Source of the DNA: Hygrocybe punicea
Taxonomy: Eukaryota > Basidiomycota > Agaricomycetes > Agaricales > Hygrophoraceae
DNA: 64,000 bases
NCBI GenBank assembly: GCA_963556145.1
Contig: OY744463.1
Span: 2,356,001 to 2,420,000, forward strand
Direction of reading: 5' to 3'
Shown: positions 1-12,155 of the stretch, in pieces
How positions within the stretch are numbered: the first letter of the stretch is position 1
Layout of the letters: every line of letters starts with the position of its first letter
The notes under the pieces: model-generated
What the model saw: only the letters and a program-made list of their open reading frames with translations
The model's database searches: none
What the model was told of the DNA's origin: nothing
Position numbers and translations under genes: made by a program

Positions 1-681
1 ACAATCTGGTTTCAGAACAGGCGCCAGATTAACAAGAGACGTTCGCATTCTGCGAAGGAGAATGCTCCCCCCGATAACAAACCTAGACCGGCACGTATGG
101 GCGGCTCATTCAAGTCAGCCTTGGTGAATAAAATGGCTCCACGCCCTCTCAAAGCTACCATATCTTTGGACCACATTGCCGGATTGTTTGAGCGTCCCTC
201 AACGACTCCCAAGTATTCCCCCATTCCCCTTACGCCCCGTAGCACAAACCCCGCTCCGTCGACCGCCGTGGACAAATCAGAGCTCTGGAAACACATGCCC
301 TCATCACCCATTGCGCCTCCTTCGTCCCCCTGTGCAGATACTGCACGCTTCTGCATCCTGCCCTCGCGCTCTAGGACGATGAAGTCCCTCGAGTGGGCGT
401 GCGCTAGAGCGAGAATAGCACCAATGCGAGACGAGGACTCGGAACTTGTTCGTTTTTCTGGCCGCAATCCGTATCACTCTGACGGCACAGCCACGGATAC
501 AGAGGAAGCTATCACCCCGGAGAGCAGTGTCGACTACTCTCTGATAAGTTCTGCCTCCAGTTGTGTTGGCGCTATCTCAAAGGGACAGGGAAACCAGAAG
601 TTCTCCGACCCCATTGAGGTACATCCCTCCCATGAAGTGGAGGCAGCCATGCTTTTATTGGGCTTCAAGGCCCAACGGTAA
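1..681 (+). CDS. Homeodomain transcription factor, C-terminal part (5' end outside window)
   Basis: The frame is open from base 1 to the stop at 679-681 with no intron. The first residues read TIWFQNRRQINKRR, which is homeodomain recognition helix 3 with the invariant WFQNRR and a basic tail. The rest of the homeodomain must lie upstream of the window. Gln follows WF at the classical position 50, so this is a typical homeodomain and not a TALE type. The remaining roughly 210 residues are Ser/Pro-rich and low in complexity, with no second domain I can name, and end in a short hydrophobic stretch (AAMLLLGFK). Fungal relatives of this layout include Yox1/Yhp1-like repressors, but the visible part is too small to assign orthology. 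A nuclear DNA-binding role follows from the motif. Confidence is high for the domain and low for the name. Confidence 0.85.
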   Translation, partial: TIWFQNRRQINKRRSHSAKENAPPDNKPRPARMGGSFKSALVNKMAPRPLKATISLDHIAGLFERPSTTPKYSPIPLTPRSTNPAPSTAVDKSELWKHMPSSPIAPPSSPCADTARFCILPSRSRTMKSLEWACARARIAPMRDEDSELVRFSGRNPYHSDGTATDTEEAITPESSVDYSLISSASSCVGAISKGQGNQKFSDPIEVHPSHEVEAAMLLLGFKAQR

Positions 682-1069
682 CAGGAACAGATAATGAAGA
701 AAGGGTTGTATAGACATCATGGACAGACTTTTGGACGTCTTTACTGTTGTTTATTAAAGCATGGAGTCAGTCGTCCTGACCCCACTACATTTTCCAATAC
801 AATTAGTAAGTAGATCCGCATTCATTCTCCCTCTATATTCCAGCAGGATAATAGACTTTTGCTTGAGAAATAGTTGCAATTTTTTATGGACCACATCTTG
901 TAGAGTTTATCAAGCTCGAGTCTGGCAAGCATTATGATGACATGTAGTGGCGAGGGGGCCAAGTTGAGATTACGATAAATGCAACATGCGACATGCGTAA
1001 AATGATCTGTTGATGGCAAATGCAGGTGTTGAAACAAGAAGGATGAGAAATGTCGCCTGACCCCTTCAA
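682..1069. other. Intergenic, convergent 3' ends
   Basis: About 390 bp between the stop of the homeodomain gene (+) and the stop of UTP17 (-). It should hold both 3' UTRs and terminators. I see AT-rich stretches but no coding exon, RNA gene or repeat. Confidence 0.6.
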
Positions 1070-4000
1070 TCATCCCATCGTGTTTTTCCTCTTTTTTCTC
1101 TTGTTTGTTGTTGTGGCCGCTGTCCTTGGTGATAGAGGTGGTGATGGCGCTAGTGTAGCAGATACACTGGGTGTCCTCGTTGTAGCCAATAAACCCGGCA
1201 CGGAGGTTTTGGGTAATGGAGTTATACCGTTTGGTTTCGGCGCCATGCCAGCAGCAACAGCAGGGTGGTGACCTGTCCCGTTTACTTTGGGTTGTGGCCC
1301 ACCATTGCTTTTACCTGCGGGTTGGAATACAGATGAAGGCAGCTTTGCTAGATTCATGCAACTTAGTAAAACGTAAGGAAAACACAAACAAAGGCATACG
1401 TTTCACCGTATGTTTCTTGAATAGATCGATGAAAATAGCCATCTCATCTCGGCTGACGATCCGCCTTGCCTTGGATCTGACTTCGAGCGTCGGATTAGTG
1501 CCTTCAATCTCCATATCAATATCCTCCTCATCGCCCTGTTCTGGCACCGCATTCCCATCAGTAAGCTCAAGATCTTCTTTCGGTCTCGTTTTCAGGAAAC
1601 TCTCCATTAGCGGGACGTAAAGCGATTCCAGGGGTGGTGTAAGATATGCGGGACGGTCAAAAATTCTAGCAACTTCTTTTCCAGTCCATGATCGAGACTG
1701 TGGTTCCGGCGCTTGTCTGGGCGATGTAACGTCAACGAAGGCAGATTTTCCGAAGATATCCTGGAACAGTGTTTTCTTTTGCCCCAATTGATCGCTGATG
1801 ATTTCTCTTGGCGAGGATCCTGTTTCTTCTGGTAACCAAACTTCGTCCCCAAAAAGGACAACTCTCCATGTCTTCGTAATACCCACAAGACTGAACGTCG
1901 ATATATTTGAAGAGGGTGATTGGGTCAGCGGGTACCAAATGATGCTGAGAAGCCCAAATGGGACGGTGTGTTTCCTCAGCACAATTGGAGACGAGGCACG
2001 GAAAATGAGGATTCCGGTTTGCTGGCGATCGGTAGATATTGAGAGGGGATGAAAAAGGGCAAATGTGTCGTCCTGTGGGTGGGGAATGATGGTCTCGATA
2101 ACTGAAGGATTACTATATCGCCATCGGACTGAGTGTATCGTGAGTGAAAATGTAGCAAACCGTGCATCGGGACTCACCACATCCAGCGACAAGGTCCCAC
2201 AAAACAATATCTTTATAGCTAACGGCCACTAAGCAACGACCGGAACGACCAATAAAATAAGCTTTAGCAACGGCTTTGCAAGGCGGGAAGGTCAAGGATT
2301 GACGGAGAACATTAGTGACAGGATCGTAAAGTGTAACGTAAGGACCGAGTGAGATTGCCAGAAGCGAACCGTCTGGTGACCAGGATGCATGTGTGGGAAT
2401 TTCGGAACGAAACCCGAATGTTGAACGAATAACCCAAAACTCTGTAGATGGCCATAGTTACAAGACGCCAAGGAAGTGAAAATGTAACACAAACCTTCTG
2501 ACCGGCCATCCTTTCCCGTCACCCTCCGAATTCTCCATGTTTTAACATGACCGTCTTGCCCAGTGGTCACAAGATTCAACAAGGAGCTGTTCTGGGCGCC
2601 AGGACTGAACGCCACCGCCGTGATCTTTTTCAGTGCATGGGGCCGGTCAATTCTTGTATTCAATATCCAATTGCAAGATTTGTGATCCCATTGCCAAATT
2701 TTGAGATAGACTTCGCCTCGGAAAGTATCATCTCCTTCACGACAATCTATCGTTGCCATCCATTCTCCGGAAGGAGAAATGACTGCTCGATCCACTCGTG
2801 AATGTTCTAATGGCTTCTCGTCTCGGCGAGAGACTCTATTCGATGGGGATACCTCCAGTTCTGAAATTAATTTGGAAGATGATGGTGAGTAGGTTTGGAG
2901 CGACGATGGGTGAGACGACGGAAGGACAAGGGTTGAGGCTAAGAAGTGGACTGCGAGAGGTGCCGATACGGGAGGCGACGAAGCATGGCGTGATATAGCT
3001 GGTTCTGTAGAAAATAGTTGAAATATTGCAGACTGGTCCCCATATGTCAAGCCACGAACCCAATTTTATTCGAGAGTACGATCTTGATATTTTGAGGAGA
3101 CTGGCATTCACGAATGCGTAGGTGGCATCTGCAAGGCCGAGCAAATACTCTTCTTCGTTTCCCACCTTACAGACAGCAATAGTTTGGATGGGGGCACCCA
3201 CTCTGGGAATGAACTCCTTTCTCTCTGTGTGCAATTGCCAAATCACAAGTACGGCTTCCTCCCCACCACTCAACAAATACGCGCCATTGGATGAAAATGC
3301 AATCGACGATACAGTATGCGCATGCCAATGCAGCGTTGTAGTCTGTGCTTTCTTCTCCACACCGGCTGCATGCTTTGGTATAGATTCCGTCAAGCAATAC
3401 CACAACCGAATGTTACCCTTGCTGTCACCCGTTGCGAAGTATTCATCGAAAGGATGAAATGCCAGGCATGTGAGACTCTCCGGAGAGACGTACTTGGTAA
3501 AACCCGTCTTGAGGGAAGATGTCATAGCGACATACGCTTTATGCCCCGCGGTGGCGACTAACCATGCTCCACTGGGTGACAACGCCAGACCTGTGGGCGA
3601 TCTCGTTTTGCCTACAGCAGTGATTTCTGAGGATTTTTGAACTTGAGATTGAGCAGTTGCGTCGCTTGGTGTGAGTGAAACGCGAAGAACGACACTATTG
3701 TCATCTACAGTGATTCTCGTCAAAATAGAAACGAGCATGTGCCGTCACTTCGTAGAAATATATACCATTTGCGGGCTTGTTGTTCGCTGGCCGATTCGCA
3801 GCAACAAATACGAAGTCCTTGAATTTTTCATGTGCGCTGATATGATGAATCGGTTGGGAAATGTCGATAGTCTGTAAAAGCACCCCATCCAAGAAGTCCC
3901 AAACCATGATGTATCCATTTAATGACCCAGTGATTAACTGGAATGCGTTGTGCGGATTGAGGATTACGGAAGTTATATCGCTTGGAAGTCCGTTGGTCCC

Positions 4001-4406
4001 AGCGGAACTCGACACCGCAGAAAGCGTAGACACAATCTGGCCCGTAGCGACAGCATAAATTTTGACAGATGGTCCGACGATGGAAAAAAAATAACTACGT
4101 CAAGTTTATATCATTCGATTAGTTGTACAGTAGACCTTGTCACTCATTGACACACCTTCCATCTTTCGTGAATATTGGAGGGTGCCTGCTGACCGATGAG
4201 TCGGTGAGCGACAACCAAGTCCAAGCCGGCTCTGTAGTATCGTATTGGCCCAAATCAGTGGAAGCCTCCCCGAAGCCGCCATCGTCGAAGGCTTGCTCTT
4301 TGCCTTTTCCTTTGTTCGATCTCACTTGTTTCTTCGATTTGACTGGGGCTACCGAACTACGACGAAATGATATGTTTTGCGGTTGACGGGACGTGGAGGC
4401 TGCCAT
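1070..4406 (-). CDS. UTP17: U3 small nucleolar RNA-associated protein 17 (WDR75/Nan1), WD40 protein
   Basis: Subunit of the t-UTP (UTPA) subcomplex of the SSU processome, which links rDNA transcription to 18S rRNA processing in the nucleolus. Proposed exons: complement(join(1070..1347, 1400..2128, 2178..2441, 2495..3004, 3060..3704, 3766..4094, 4156..4406)), 1001 aa, all phases consistent. WD-type units are visible, for example CLAFHPFDEYFATGDSKGN and SIAFSSNGAYLLSGGEEAV, followed by the family block SEEFWVIRSTFGFRSEIPTH. The C-terminus is Ser/Thr/Pro-rich and ends in a basic cluster (NKRKKRKN) that looks like a nuclear or nucleolar signal. The start at 4406 was chosen because upstream codons lack family similarity; an in-frame ATG at 4499 exists. 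The intron at 3005-3059 is the least certain, since the bases it removes are open in another frame. Length fits the family. Confidence 0.9.
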
Positions 4407-4635
4407 CAGGGACCCAGAACCTGGAGAAATGTGAGGCAAGCACCTTCCAGGCGGTAAAGAAAAAAATCCAAATACGCCACAATTGTTGTGGATGATCAAA
4501 TCGCCGTTTTCAAAGTTCGCACACCTGAAAAGCTATACTGAAATAAGTTTTACAACAGGGTGCCAGATAAAATACAAAAAAATTAGTGCTGCTACAGTTC
4601 ATCACAACCAAGAAGAAGTCTAAATGATAAGAAGC

Positions 4636-6892
4636 TCAAGAGGCCTTGTACCCGACAAGCACCCTCGTTGTTCGGCATGGTGTCTGAAGATCCTCGGCTG
4701 AAGCAAATTGTCGAGCTTCCAACATAGCCTGACGTACTCGCTCCTCTTCAATAAGTTCGGCTTTCGAAAGAGGTTCGCGTTGCGGTTGTGGCCACCCCAA
4801 GCCTGTAAGTGATGCCCACAGAGAAACTCGAGCCTGCATGTCTCTGTTGCACATGGTCAGCACGTCGACAAGGTGGCGGGTGATTCAACCCAGGAACTGA
4901 CCCGCGAAATCGCTCAACGATGATTTCAAACCTTTTCCTGCTCTGCAGTTCCTCAAGCTCTTCGTCGTCATCCCATCCATACTGTTTCAATTGATCCTTT
5001 TTGTTTCGCAATCGATCCTTCAGCTCCTCCCACATCGCTTCTTGACAAGACAAGATGTCATTGTATGCCCGGTACAGGTGCATTGCTAGCGAACGCTCGC
5101 TCAAACTTTTCAGCTGATCAAGTGGCATCAACGATTGTGGCGGAGCATGAGACACGTAAACGCTTTCTGAAATCGGCATGTCGATTACGAAGCGTTGTAA
5201 AGGGGAAATCGTCTCGTTTGGAGGTGAAGGAGGGCTATCCTCGATAGCGGACACGGACGATTCGCAGGCAGAAGAAAAGGAAGCGGAATGATTACCACCA
5301 AATGAGCTGAAGAGCGAGTGACCATTGGAATGAGCCATTGAATCAGTAGTTGATGCGGACATGCTGGATGAGAAAGACAGGGAGGCAGGGCGCGTCGTTG
5401 GAGGTGATTGGGAAATGTACATGCTTAATGTTCGTGGATCAGAAATGTCAGAAGTCAATCCAATGGAATAAGAGGTGGGAATCTGTTGGGGTATTGGCTG
5501 TATAGGGGGCAGGGGCGGCATGGGGAAGTTGATAACTGGACCTAGGATGACTTGTCTGAAATATGTGGTAAAATAGATGGGTAAAACAGCTGAATAAGTA
5601 AGGAAGTTTGGTTCAGCTGCCGATGACATCTCACGCGGGATTTCCCTTACCTGTGGGTCGCAGGTTAATAAAGCGACTTTCGAAAATTGATTGGTATAAG
5701 GACTCTAGCAATGCATGGTCATGCGGTGGAACATTATTTGAAGCAGAAGGACAAATATCGATCGTGCGCTGAGAACCATCGGGAAGATGCACAGATGCCG
5801 CGCGGCGGGTTCGGACGCGGAGGGGCGCTGTAAACCAACGCGGTAGCAGCGGGAAGATGATGTCTATGTTATTGTGGAGATTGGTGATAAACTTCCGGTG
5901 ACAACGGGCATCCATGTAACAGAGCCTGCTTACCGTCCTCTGCGATCTCCACAACACCGCCTGGTCGGAGCACACGATTGACTTCCTTCGTGGAACATTA
6001 ATTCATAGACAGAATATTCCAACACATGTCACCTACTTCAAATAGTACTCCCCACTGAAGTGGCCCGTGAGTTGCATGAGCTCTCGCGATTAAACATGGA
6101 TTACCTTGTTTTCTGGAACACCTCTAGCAATCGAGTGGATATGAACGTGATCAAATTCATCCTCCTCGAAGGGGAGCTTTGTGGTTAAACTAAAGAGCGA
6201 GTAAGTGCGCTGGCACAATCGAGCAAACGAGACAAGCCGCACAAGTTTCCGTAAACCCATTGTATACGATCAGCCACTGATCGCTCCACCATCGGCAGCG
6301 GTATTTGCACATTGACCATGTCAAAGCCAACCTATTTCGCGTTGACTCAAAACAACCATATATACCTGCTGAAATCTTGCGCACAAATTCACAATTGGGC
6401 CACTCCTTGGCCGCGTCTACGACCCACGTTCCGTGCTGTGATGACCTCTAGCGTCTGTTGAATTTCAACAGAAAGAACTTCAACGACATACCCCACAGCC
6501 CAAATCTAGGGAACGAGTCGGTGGACCGTCCTTGAAATCTACGAATGACACCGACTGTCTGACCTGTCGCATGAGTTCATGGGCCAACGACTCCCTGTGA
6601 GAATGAGGAGTAAGTCGAGCACAAATGAAACGTAGGTGCAAGGTATCCTCGACCCACAGCTCCAGTACATATCTTTGAATGGACCTTCAATTGATGCAAT
6701 GCCTCAGAGTGGTTGAAAGACTTGCCTGTCATACGAGGCTGGGTATGGTGCCTTTTCAGGATCAAGGGAGTGGTGACGTTGACCATGCTTGTATATGAAC
6801 TGGCTCTCCCTGGGTGGCCTTTTACCATCAAATGAATTCGAAGTTGTTGCAGCGTTACTGGCACTCGGACGAGGCGACGCCAGGGTATTCAT
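4636..6892 (-). CDS. SAM-dependent methyltransferase (UMTA-like) with C-terminal extension
   Basis: Proposed exons: complement(join(4636..4843, 4902..5589, 5651..5863, 5934..5985, 6037..6054, 6105..6189, 6243..6331, 6385..6435, 6492..6594, 6726..6892)), 557 aa. The Rossmann motif I is SLDLGCGHGTWVVDAAKEWP around residues 84-103. It is followed by CEFVGFDMVNVQIP (acidic residue for the SAM ribose), DEFDHVHIHSIARGVPENKW and RVLRPGGVVEIAEDD. This order is typical of fungal UMTA/LaeA-like class I methyltransferases; the substrate cannot be told from sequence. The C-terminal half is Ser/Pro-rich, then charged and helical, and carries no known domain. Ten exons include one of only 18 nt (WGVLFE). 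The first intron needs a GC donor (GCAAGT); with it the protein reads YDRESLAHELM and stays in frame. The TTG at 6895 is not needed; ATG is at 6892. Confidence 0.85.
6595..6725 (-). other. GC-AG intron in the methyltransferase gene
   Basis: Intron 1, 131 nt, with donor AG|GCAAGT and acceptor TCACAG. No GT donor near it gives an open frame. Using GC joins PYPASYDR directly to ESLAHELM, as expected for the family. Confidence 0.8.
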
Positions 6893-6990
6893 CAAGGTTA
6901 CAGCGTGAGAATTATGTCATTGTCCAGAGCCACCGCGAAAGCCATGTACATGAATAGTCAATGAAAAGTAAAATAAACCACAAGATGTCC

Positions 6991-8396
6991 TTAATAACCA
7001 GCCATCCCCCGTGCACGAGAGACCAAAAGGTTCTTCGACTTAATCAGACGGCTCAACCAATTGCCGATCGTGATACCCCACAGGATGCCCAAGTACCCAA
7101 AACCGCCATTCTGTGTGTGAAAGACATATGAATAGGCGCATTTGAGCGTAGAGGGGGTACTTATAATAAACATACCTTGCCATTGGTGATCACGATTAAT
7201 TCCGGACTTCCCTTGTATTCTTTCAGGGTTCGGCCTTCACGGAACCTTGGTAGGTTGGCGGCGATCACACTGGCGTGTGCCTGAGCTTTGGCCACCTGCT
7301 TCTGCTCCGGGAAGTCGATGACGTCGCCAGCAGCAAAAATATTTGAGTATCCCTGTAACTGCAGAGTGGGCTTGACTTTGACGAAACCATTCGCCGTGAG
7401 TACGTCGGGACCTAGAGAAGACATGAATGCTGTGTTCGGGCGAGGTCCTCGAGTAGAGATCTACGACGATCAAGACCATCAGTTCGTCAGATATGCATGA
7501 GTGGCTAAGTAACTTTGACTGACCACTAGATCTGCGTCCAGAGCCTTCCCATTTCTGGTGGTTACGTCCGAGACATTACCCTCTTCAGGGAAATGGTCGA
7601 TATAATCTTCGAAGATAATATCAACGCCACGAGCAAGGACAGAAGATGCCGCGGCTCGACGAAAATGATCTGGGTAAGCACTGTTAAGCAGTTGAGCACC
7701 AGCTTGCACGATTGTGATTTTCTTGTCCTACATTGAGGCTTAGAATGAATAGATTCGAACCTCCAAAGTGAAAGCAGATACGCACAGGCCAGATGTCTTT
7801 GATTTCACCAGCAATTTCTTCAGAAGGGAGATCAGATCGATGCTGAAGGCCAGCGCAGATTTCCACTCACCAATCCCGACTGCGCCGCCGCCAGCCAAGA
7901 CTACGTGCTTCGCATTCTGGAGCTTGGTCCGAGTGTCTCGAATGAAAGTGGAAACCTCTTGCGGATCATCAGGAAAGGCTAGTGGCCCAGGCCACAGCGA
8001 CCCGGGAGCTAATACCAGAATGTCATACGGTATTGCGGCGCCGTCCGCAAGAACAACTTGGCCACTGGTCTCGCTCGGATTGATGGCTGTCACGGTACCT
8101 TGGACAAATGTTCCGTTCCCATTATGGAAAACTTTGTCGTACGGAATGAAAGCCGAATCTTCCAGCTTCTGTTGTTCAGAAACAACTATGCGTGCAGTTG
8201 CGATGAGGAATATGTGGTATGGTCGAGAATTGATGAGAGTGAGGTTATACTTGGAGGGATCGAGAGAGGCAGAGAGCGATCGGACCAACGGTATGCCAGC
8301 CCCTCCACCACCTATTTGTTATGGTCAGAACGGCATATCAATAGAAAAAGACAACGACTTGCCAACGACAACGACTTGCGTCCTATGATTGACCAT
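6991..8396 (-). CDS. FSP1/AIFM2-like FAD- and NAD(P)H-dependent oxidoreductase
   Basis: Proposed exons: complement(join(6991..7110, 7176..7460, 7524..7727, 7786..7817, 7871..8311, 8363..8396)), 371 aa. The N-terminal FAD-binding loop is VVVVGGGGAGIPLVRSL. The NAD(P)H-binding loop is VVLAGGGAVGIEIAGEI near residue 150. The second FAD motif NIFAAGDVIDF lies in the C-terminal third. Length and motif order match the AIFM2/AMID branch of the AIF family, which reduces quinones at membranes; the fungal physiological substrate is unknown. The last exon adds a partly hydrophobic tail (GYLGILWGITIGNWL) that may help membrane contact (inference). Intron 1 falls inside the first glycine loop and needs a GC donor. 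The gene is divergent from GNL1 with about 200 bp between start codons. Confidence 0.9.
8312..8362 (-). other. GC-AG intron in the FSP1-like gene
   Basis: 51 nt, donor G|GCAAGT, acceptor AAATAG. It interrupts the dinucleotide-binding loop. Only the GC reading rebuilds VVVVGGGGAG in frame; every nearby GT shifts the frame. Confidence 0.85.
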
Positions 8397-8543
8397 GGCA
8401 GGTTATATTATCAGGTATGTTGCAGTGGCAAAGAATAAAAGTGATTGGAGTGCTTTCCGAATGCTTCGTGTCCATTTTATACGCCAGAACCACGACGGTA
8501 GATGATCGAGTTTACTTTACACAGAGGTTTCATAAGCAAAGGT

Positions 8544-8549
8544 CACGTG
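8544..8549. promoter_or_regulatory. CACGTG palindrome in the FSP1-like/GNL1 divergent promoter
   Basis: TCACGTG core in the roughly 200-bp shared promoter, 48 bp before the GNL1 start. It matches the E-box bound by fungal bHLH factors such as Cbf1; binding here is inference. Confidence 0.4.
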
Positions 8550-8597
8550 TTTCATGACATGATGGAGATTACGCCAACGCCAGTCAGCCCACAGTCA

Positions 8598-10830
8598 ATG
8601 CAGCGACGTAAACCTGCGTCAGCGAAGCAACGCAAAGCCCAGCTGCAACTCAAACGCGCTGTTAAGCGTGGGGATGTGCCTCCTCCAGATAAGGGAGTCA
8701 TTCATCGGAAACCAAAGTCGGCCAGGGCTGGACCCACAGGGAAGCGTTTGGGATTTGCAAGCGATGTCGTCTCGTCACGCCGATTACAGTCGTCATTCAT
8801 AACACTCCCGCCCCGTTTTCTAGAGCAGACAAAGGCTTTGGCTTCTACCCTTACCTTGTTGCGTCCTGTTGCGCCAGGGGCTGCTGTTCTTGATAATCTG
8901 GCGACGTCTCGTGGACAATATGAAGGCGTGAATAACGTGAAAGCCGAGCAGCTGACGTGCCCAAGAAGACCAAAGTGGCGTTATGACATGACGAAGAAGG
9001 AAGTCGAGAAAAACGAGGAGGCGATATTCAACAAGTGGCTAGCCCAGACAGATAGTTTGGTTGCGAAGTGGCTGGAAAATGACCTGGATGATCAATCTCA
9101 CGCAGAAGATGATGCAAGATCTCAGGTAGACAAGATGCCTCGATCTCCCACTTATTTCGAACGCAATCTGGAAGTTTGGCGACAGTTGTAAGCAAATGCA
9201 TTTTCTTTCCTGTCTTTGCCACTCCTGAAATGTGCTTTAGATGGCGTGTGACAGAGATCTCGCAGATCCTGCTCGTCCTTCTTGATTCCAGATGTCCAGT
9301 GATACACTATCCGCCATCATTATCGACATTTCTCTCTGATCGCAAAGTCATCCTCATCTTGACCAAGGTGGACATCTCTGGCCCTGTGCGAACCGAGGCC
9401 TGGACCACTTACCTCAGAGATCATTATCCAGGACTTCGCATTGTGCAAGTAGAGGCTTATATCGAGAAGGAAGCTAGTGTAAGTCACCAAGGCAGAACGA
9501 TGTATCAACCGCACTTGCCAGCAGGTTTCCGGGAACGCTTAGGTTTGTACGGGTCTCTTTCATCACCAAGCAAATAACCTATACAGTTTGTTTGGAACAG
9601 TCGTGGCGTTGAGGGAGGTGCATGCGGAAATGATGGAGCCTCCAGATAAAGTATGCGAAAATCCGGTCAAATTAAGGAGTTGGAAGCCCCCTGCGAAGAA
9701 AGATATCGATTGGGAGCGGGTGCTGAATGCTGGCGGGGGAAAGGTAGGCAGCTTCGTTGGTGGGCCTGCGGTTCCTCGACCAAAGGATGACGAAGATAAC
9801 CTCGTCCACACCCCAAATGTCGACCAAGAACCCGAGTTTCTAACAATTGGACTGATTGGTCAGTCTAATTTGGCTTCCGCCTACCAGCCTAATGTGTGAT
9901 GTGCAGGTCAGCCGAATGTTGGGAAATCATCCTTGTTGAACGCGTTGTTCAACACGCATAAGGTTCGCGCCTCGAAGACACCGGGCAAAGTTTGTTCTTA
10001 CTGCATGCTCTCCCAAAGGTTGATGGCTCAGCACAATTTCTCAGACCAAACATTTCCAAACGCTGTTCTGGACCCCAGACGTGCGACTTGTCGACTGTCC
10101 TGGGATAGTCATGCCAAACCTTGTGCCTCTAGAGATGCAAGTGAGTATTCTTAGCCTGTCGAAGCAGCCGGCGGACTTATTCTGTCCAGGTCCTCTGTGG
10201 CATTCTCCCGATTTCCCGCATTTCGGCGATCCCATCCTGCATCCATTATGTCTCACAATTCTTACCACTGGAGCGAATTTACAATTTGGTACACCCTACA
10301 CTCAGCAACCCTCAAGTGGAAGACAAACGAACATGGCGGAATGGGTCAAGGCAATTTGATGAGAAGAACATAGATGTTACATGGACAGCCATGGATCTGC
10401 TCACGGCGTTCGCGCATTTCAAAGGCTGGATAACTGCGAAAGCGGGACGACCAGACGTCCATCGTGCTGGGAATGCTAGTACGCCTCCATCTCATTTTAA
10501 TCATCATGATAAATTTATTCATATTTTTCTGTAGTTCTTCGAGCGTTGGCGGAGGGCAGGATAGGTTGGGCATTTTGGCCTCCCGATACAGCGATTTCCA
10601 GAGTGGTGATGGATGTTGATCCGGGAGCGGGTATATGGGCCCCGCATATCGTGGTTCAGGATGTAGAGAGTGACAGTGAAAGTGAAGATATCGAGGAAGA
10701 GGAACAACCGGGAATGAGCCACGAAAGCGAGGACGAGTCGGCAAGTGAGGAGGCCGTTGAAGGCAGCGAGACCCCTGCTGGGGTTGGTAGGTTCGGTGCC
10801 TTGTCGCTTGAGGCTGATACGAGTAGCTAG
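8598..10830 (+). CDS. GNL1: Circularly permuted GTPase GNL1 (HSR1/MMR1 family)
   Basis: Proposed exons: join(8598..9187, 9241..9542, 9601..9858, 9907..9989, 10045..10140, 10190..10478, 10535..10830), 637 aa. The GTPase motifs are in permuted order: G4 LTKVD first, then G1 GQPNVGKSS, then G3 DCPG. The N-terminus QRRKPASAKQRKAQLQLKR is the basic, nucleolar-type start seen in human GNL1, and ERNLEVWRQLWRV precedes the G domain. The C-terminus is strongly acidic (ESDSESEDIEEEEQ). Relatives act in ribosome biogenesis and shuttle between nucleolus and cytoplasm. I chose the ATG at 8598 because it matches the family start; ATGs at 8559 and 8562 are in frame. Intron 2 could instead be 9547-9586, which would keep a few extra residues. 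Confidence 0.9.
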
Positions 10831-10836
10831 TTGTGT

Positions 10837-10842
10837 CACGTG
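10837..10842. promoter_or_regulatory. CACGTG palindrome between GNL1 stop and next start codon
   Basis: It sits in a gap of only 41 bp, 29 bp before the ATG at 10872. Its position suggests a core-promoter element of the downstream gene (inference). Confidence 0.4.
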
Positions 10843-10871
10843 CAACCATACACTACAACTTAACCTAAGTC

Positions 10872-11952
10872 ATGTTGGGATGGTTCTCAAGCAAATCCAG
10901 CAACAGCGTCAACAAAGAGGTTGACCCGCTCAGGCCCTCCCTAGATGCCGTTCACGCTGAGCAAACACCCCACCCCGACTCGGCTATCCCACCTGCTCAT
11001 CCCATATTTTCTGGATTCTCCAGCCCCCACGATGATACACTTGCAGAACTGTACGGATTGCGCCCGAACGTAGAGGCTCCCCCTGAATTTAGCACCACCA
11101 CAGCTACGCCTGCTGATCCTACCGACGACGGGAAGGGAAAGTCCAATGCGGGGTCACGCGCAAGTAAAATCCCATCTTCTCGCCAGGAATTGCGGGATCC
11201 ATTTTCTGGTGCACTGCTCGGGACTCTCGTCCCGTTCGAGCAAGAGGACGACGATGTTGGTGTCGACGCAAAAGAAGAGGAACTTTGGTTGCATCTTTCA
11301 AAGATCATCGAGCTGGAGAGTGAGCTTGCACATATGCACGTAGAAATGGAGGTCGTCGGGGCCAAGGAGGGTGAGGGTCGGCGGAAGACCACGAAGGGAA
11401 GGAGTAGTGGTTGGGGCGAGGGGGACGGAGAGGGCAGGGATGATGAGGGTGAAGAGGCGGAGGCGAATAAGGCTAGGGAAGAAGAGTTTGCGGCTTTGGC
11501 AAGCAAGTTCAACGGACGGAGGGCTGCAATCGATGGGATTATGGGCAAGGTAAGTAACCACCTGTTCTTTCCAAGCCTAATCATCGATCAAAATTATGTA
11601 CGTCCAGTTGGGCGAACTGTCTCATTCACTGTCAGCATTCCATGCGCTGCGAACGCCTCATCTTAACTTCGCTCCCCGTGACTCTACGAACACCAACACT
11701 GCTGGCAACCACAACACTGATGACAGACCGACACAACAATCCCCAGTCTCACACTCCAAATCACCATCAAATATGCAGCCCCCAACACTGGAGGGGGACC
11801 TTGGTACGGATACCGAACCAAGCACTTATCCGAACCAAGACCTTAATCCACGAGAAAATCCGGAGCCAACTGTACCTGTGATTCCGGAGCAGAATCTCGT
11901 AGACAGCCCAACCTACGTCTCTGTTGCGATTCCACAGCCTGTGGAAGAGTGA
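10872..11952 (+). CDS. Orphan acidic/coiled-coil protein, function unknown
   Basis: Two exons, join(10872..11549, 11608..11952), 340 aa. I do not recognise the family. The N-terminal third is Pro/Ser/Asp-rich (LAELYGLRPNVEAPPEF). A compact segment DPFSGALLGTLVPFEQ leads into a predicted helix (EELWLHLSKIIELESELA) that could form a coiled coil. A glycine- and charge-rich linker follows, then a second helical segment (EEFAALASKFNGRRAAIDGI) that crosses the intron. The tail is Asn/Thr/Pro-rich. There is no signal peptide or membrane segment. The start lies 41 bp after the GNL1 stop on the same strand, so transcription must begin inside or immediately after GNL1. The intron has clean GTAAGT...CCAG ends, which supports a real gene. 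Confidence 0.75.
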
Positions 11953-12155
11953 ATAATATTGTTCGCGTTCTCAACCTATGATGATGATGCCTGGCTCCCG
12001 ATAATACCCGACGATAGCTCTGTCTCCTGATCAGCCCTCAGAATTAATGGCGCGTATAACATCACATACACAGGTTTCTGTGCCAGACTCAGGAGACTGG
12101 ACGTCTCAAGAGAAAGAACAGGGATGAAAAGCATGATAATTCTACCATTAACAAC

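Noticed and set aside
12..467. Minus-strand open frame of 151 codons
   Set aside because: It is antisense to the homeodomain gene, whose WFQNRR motif decides the strand.
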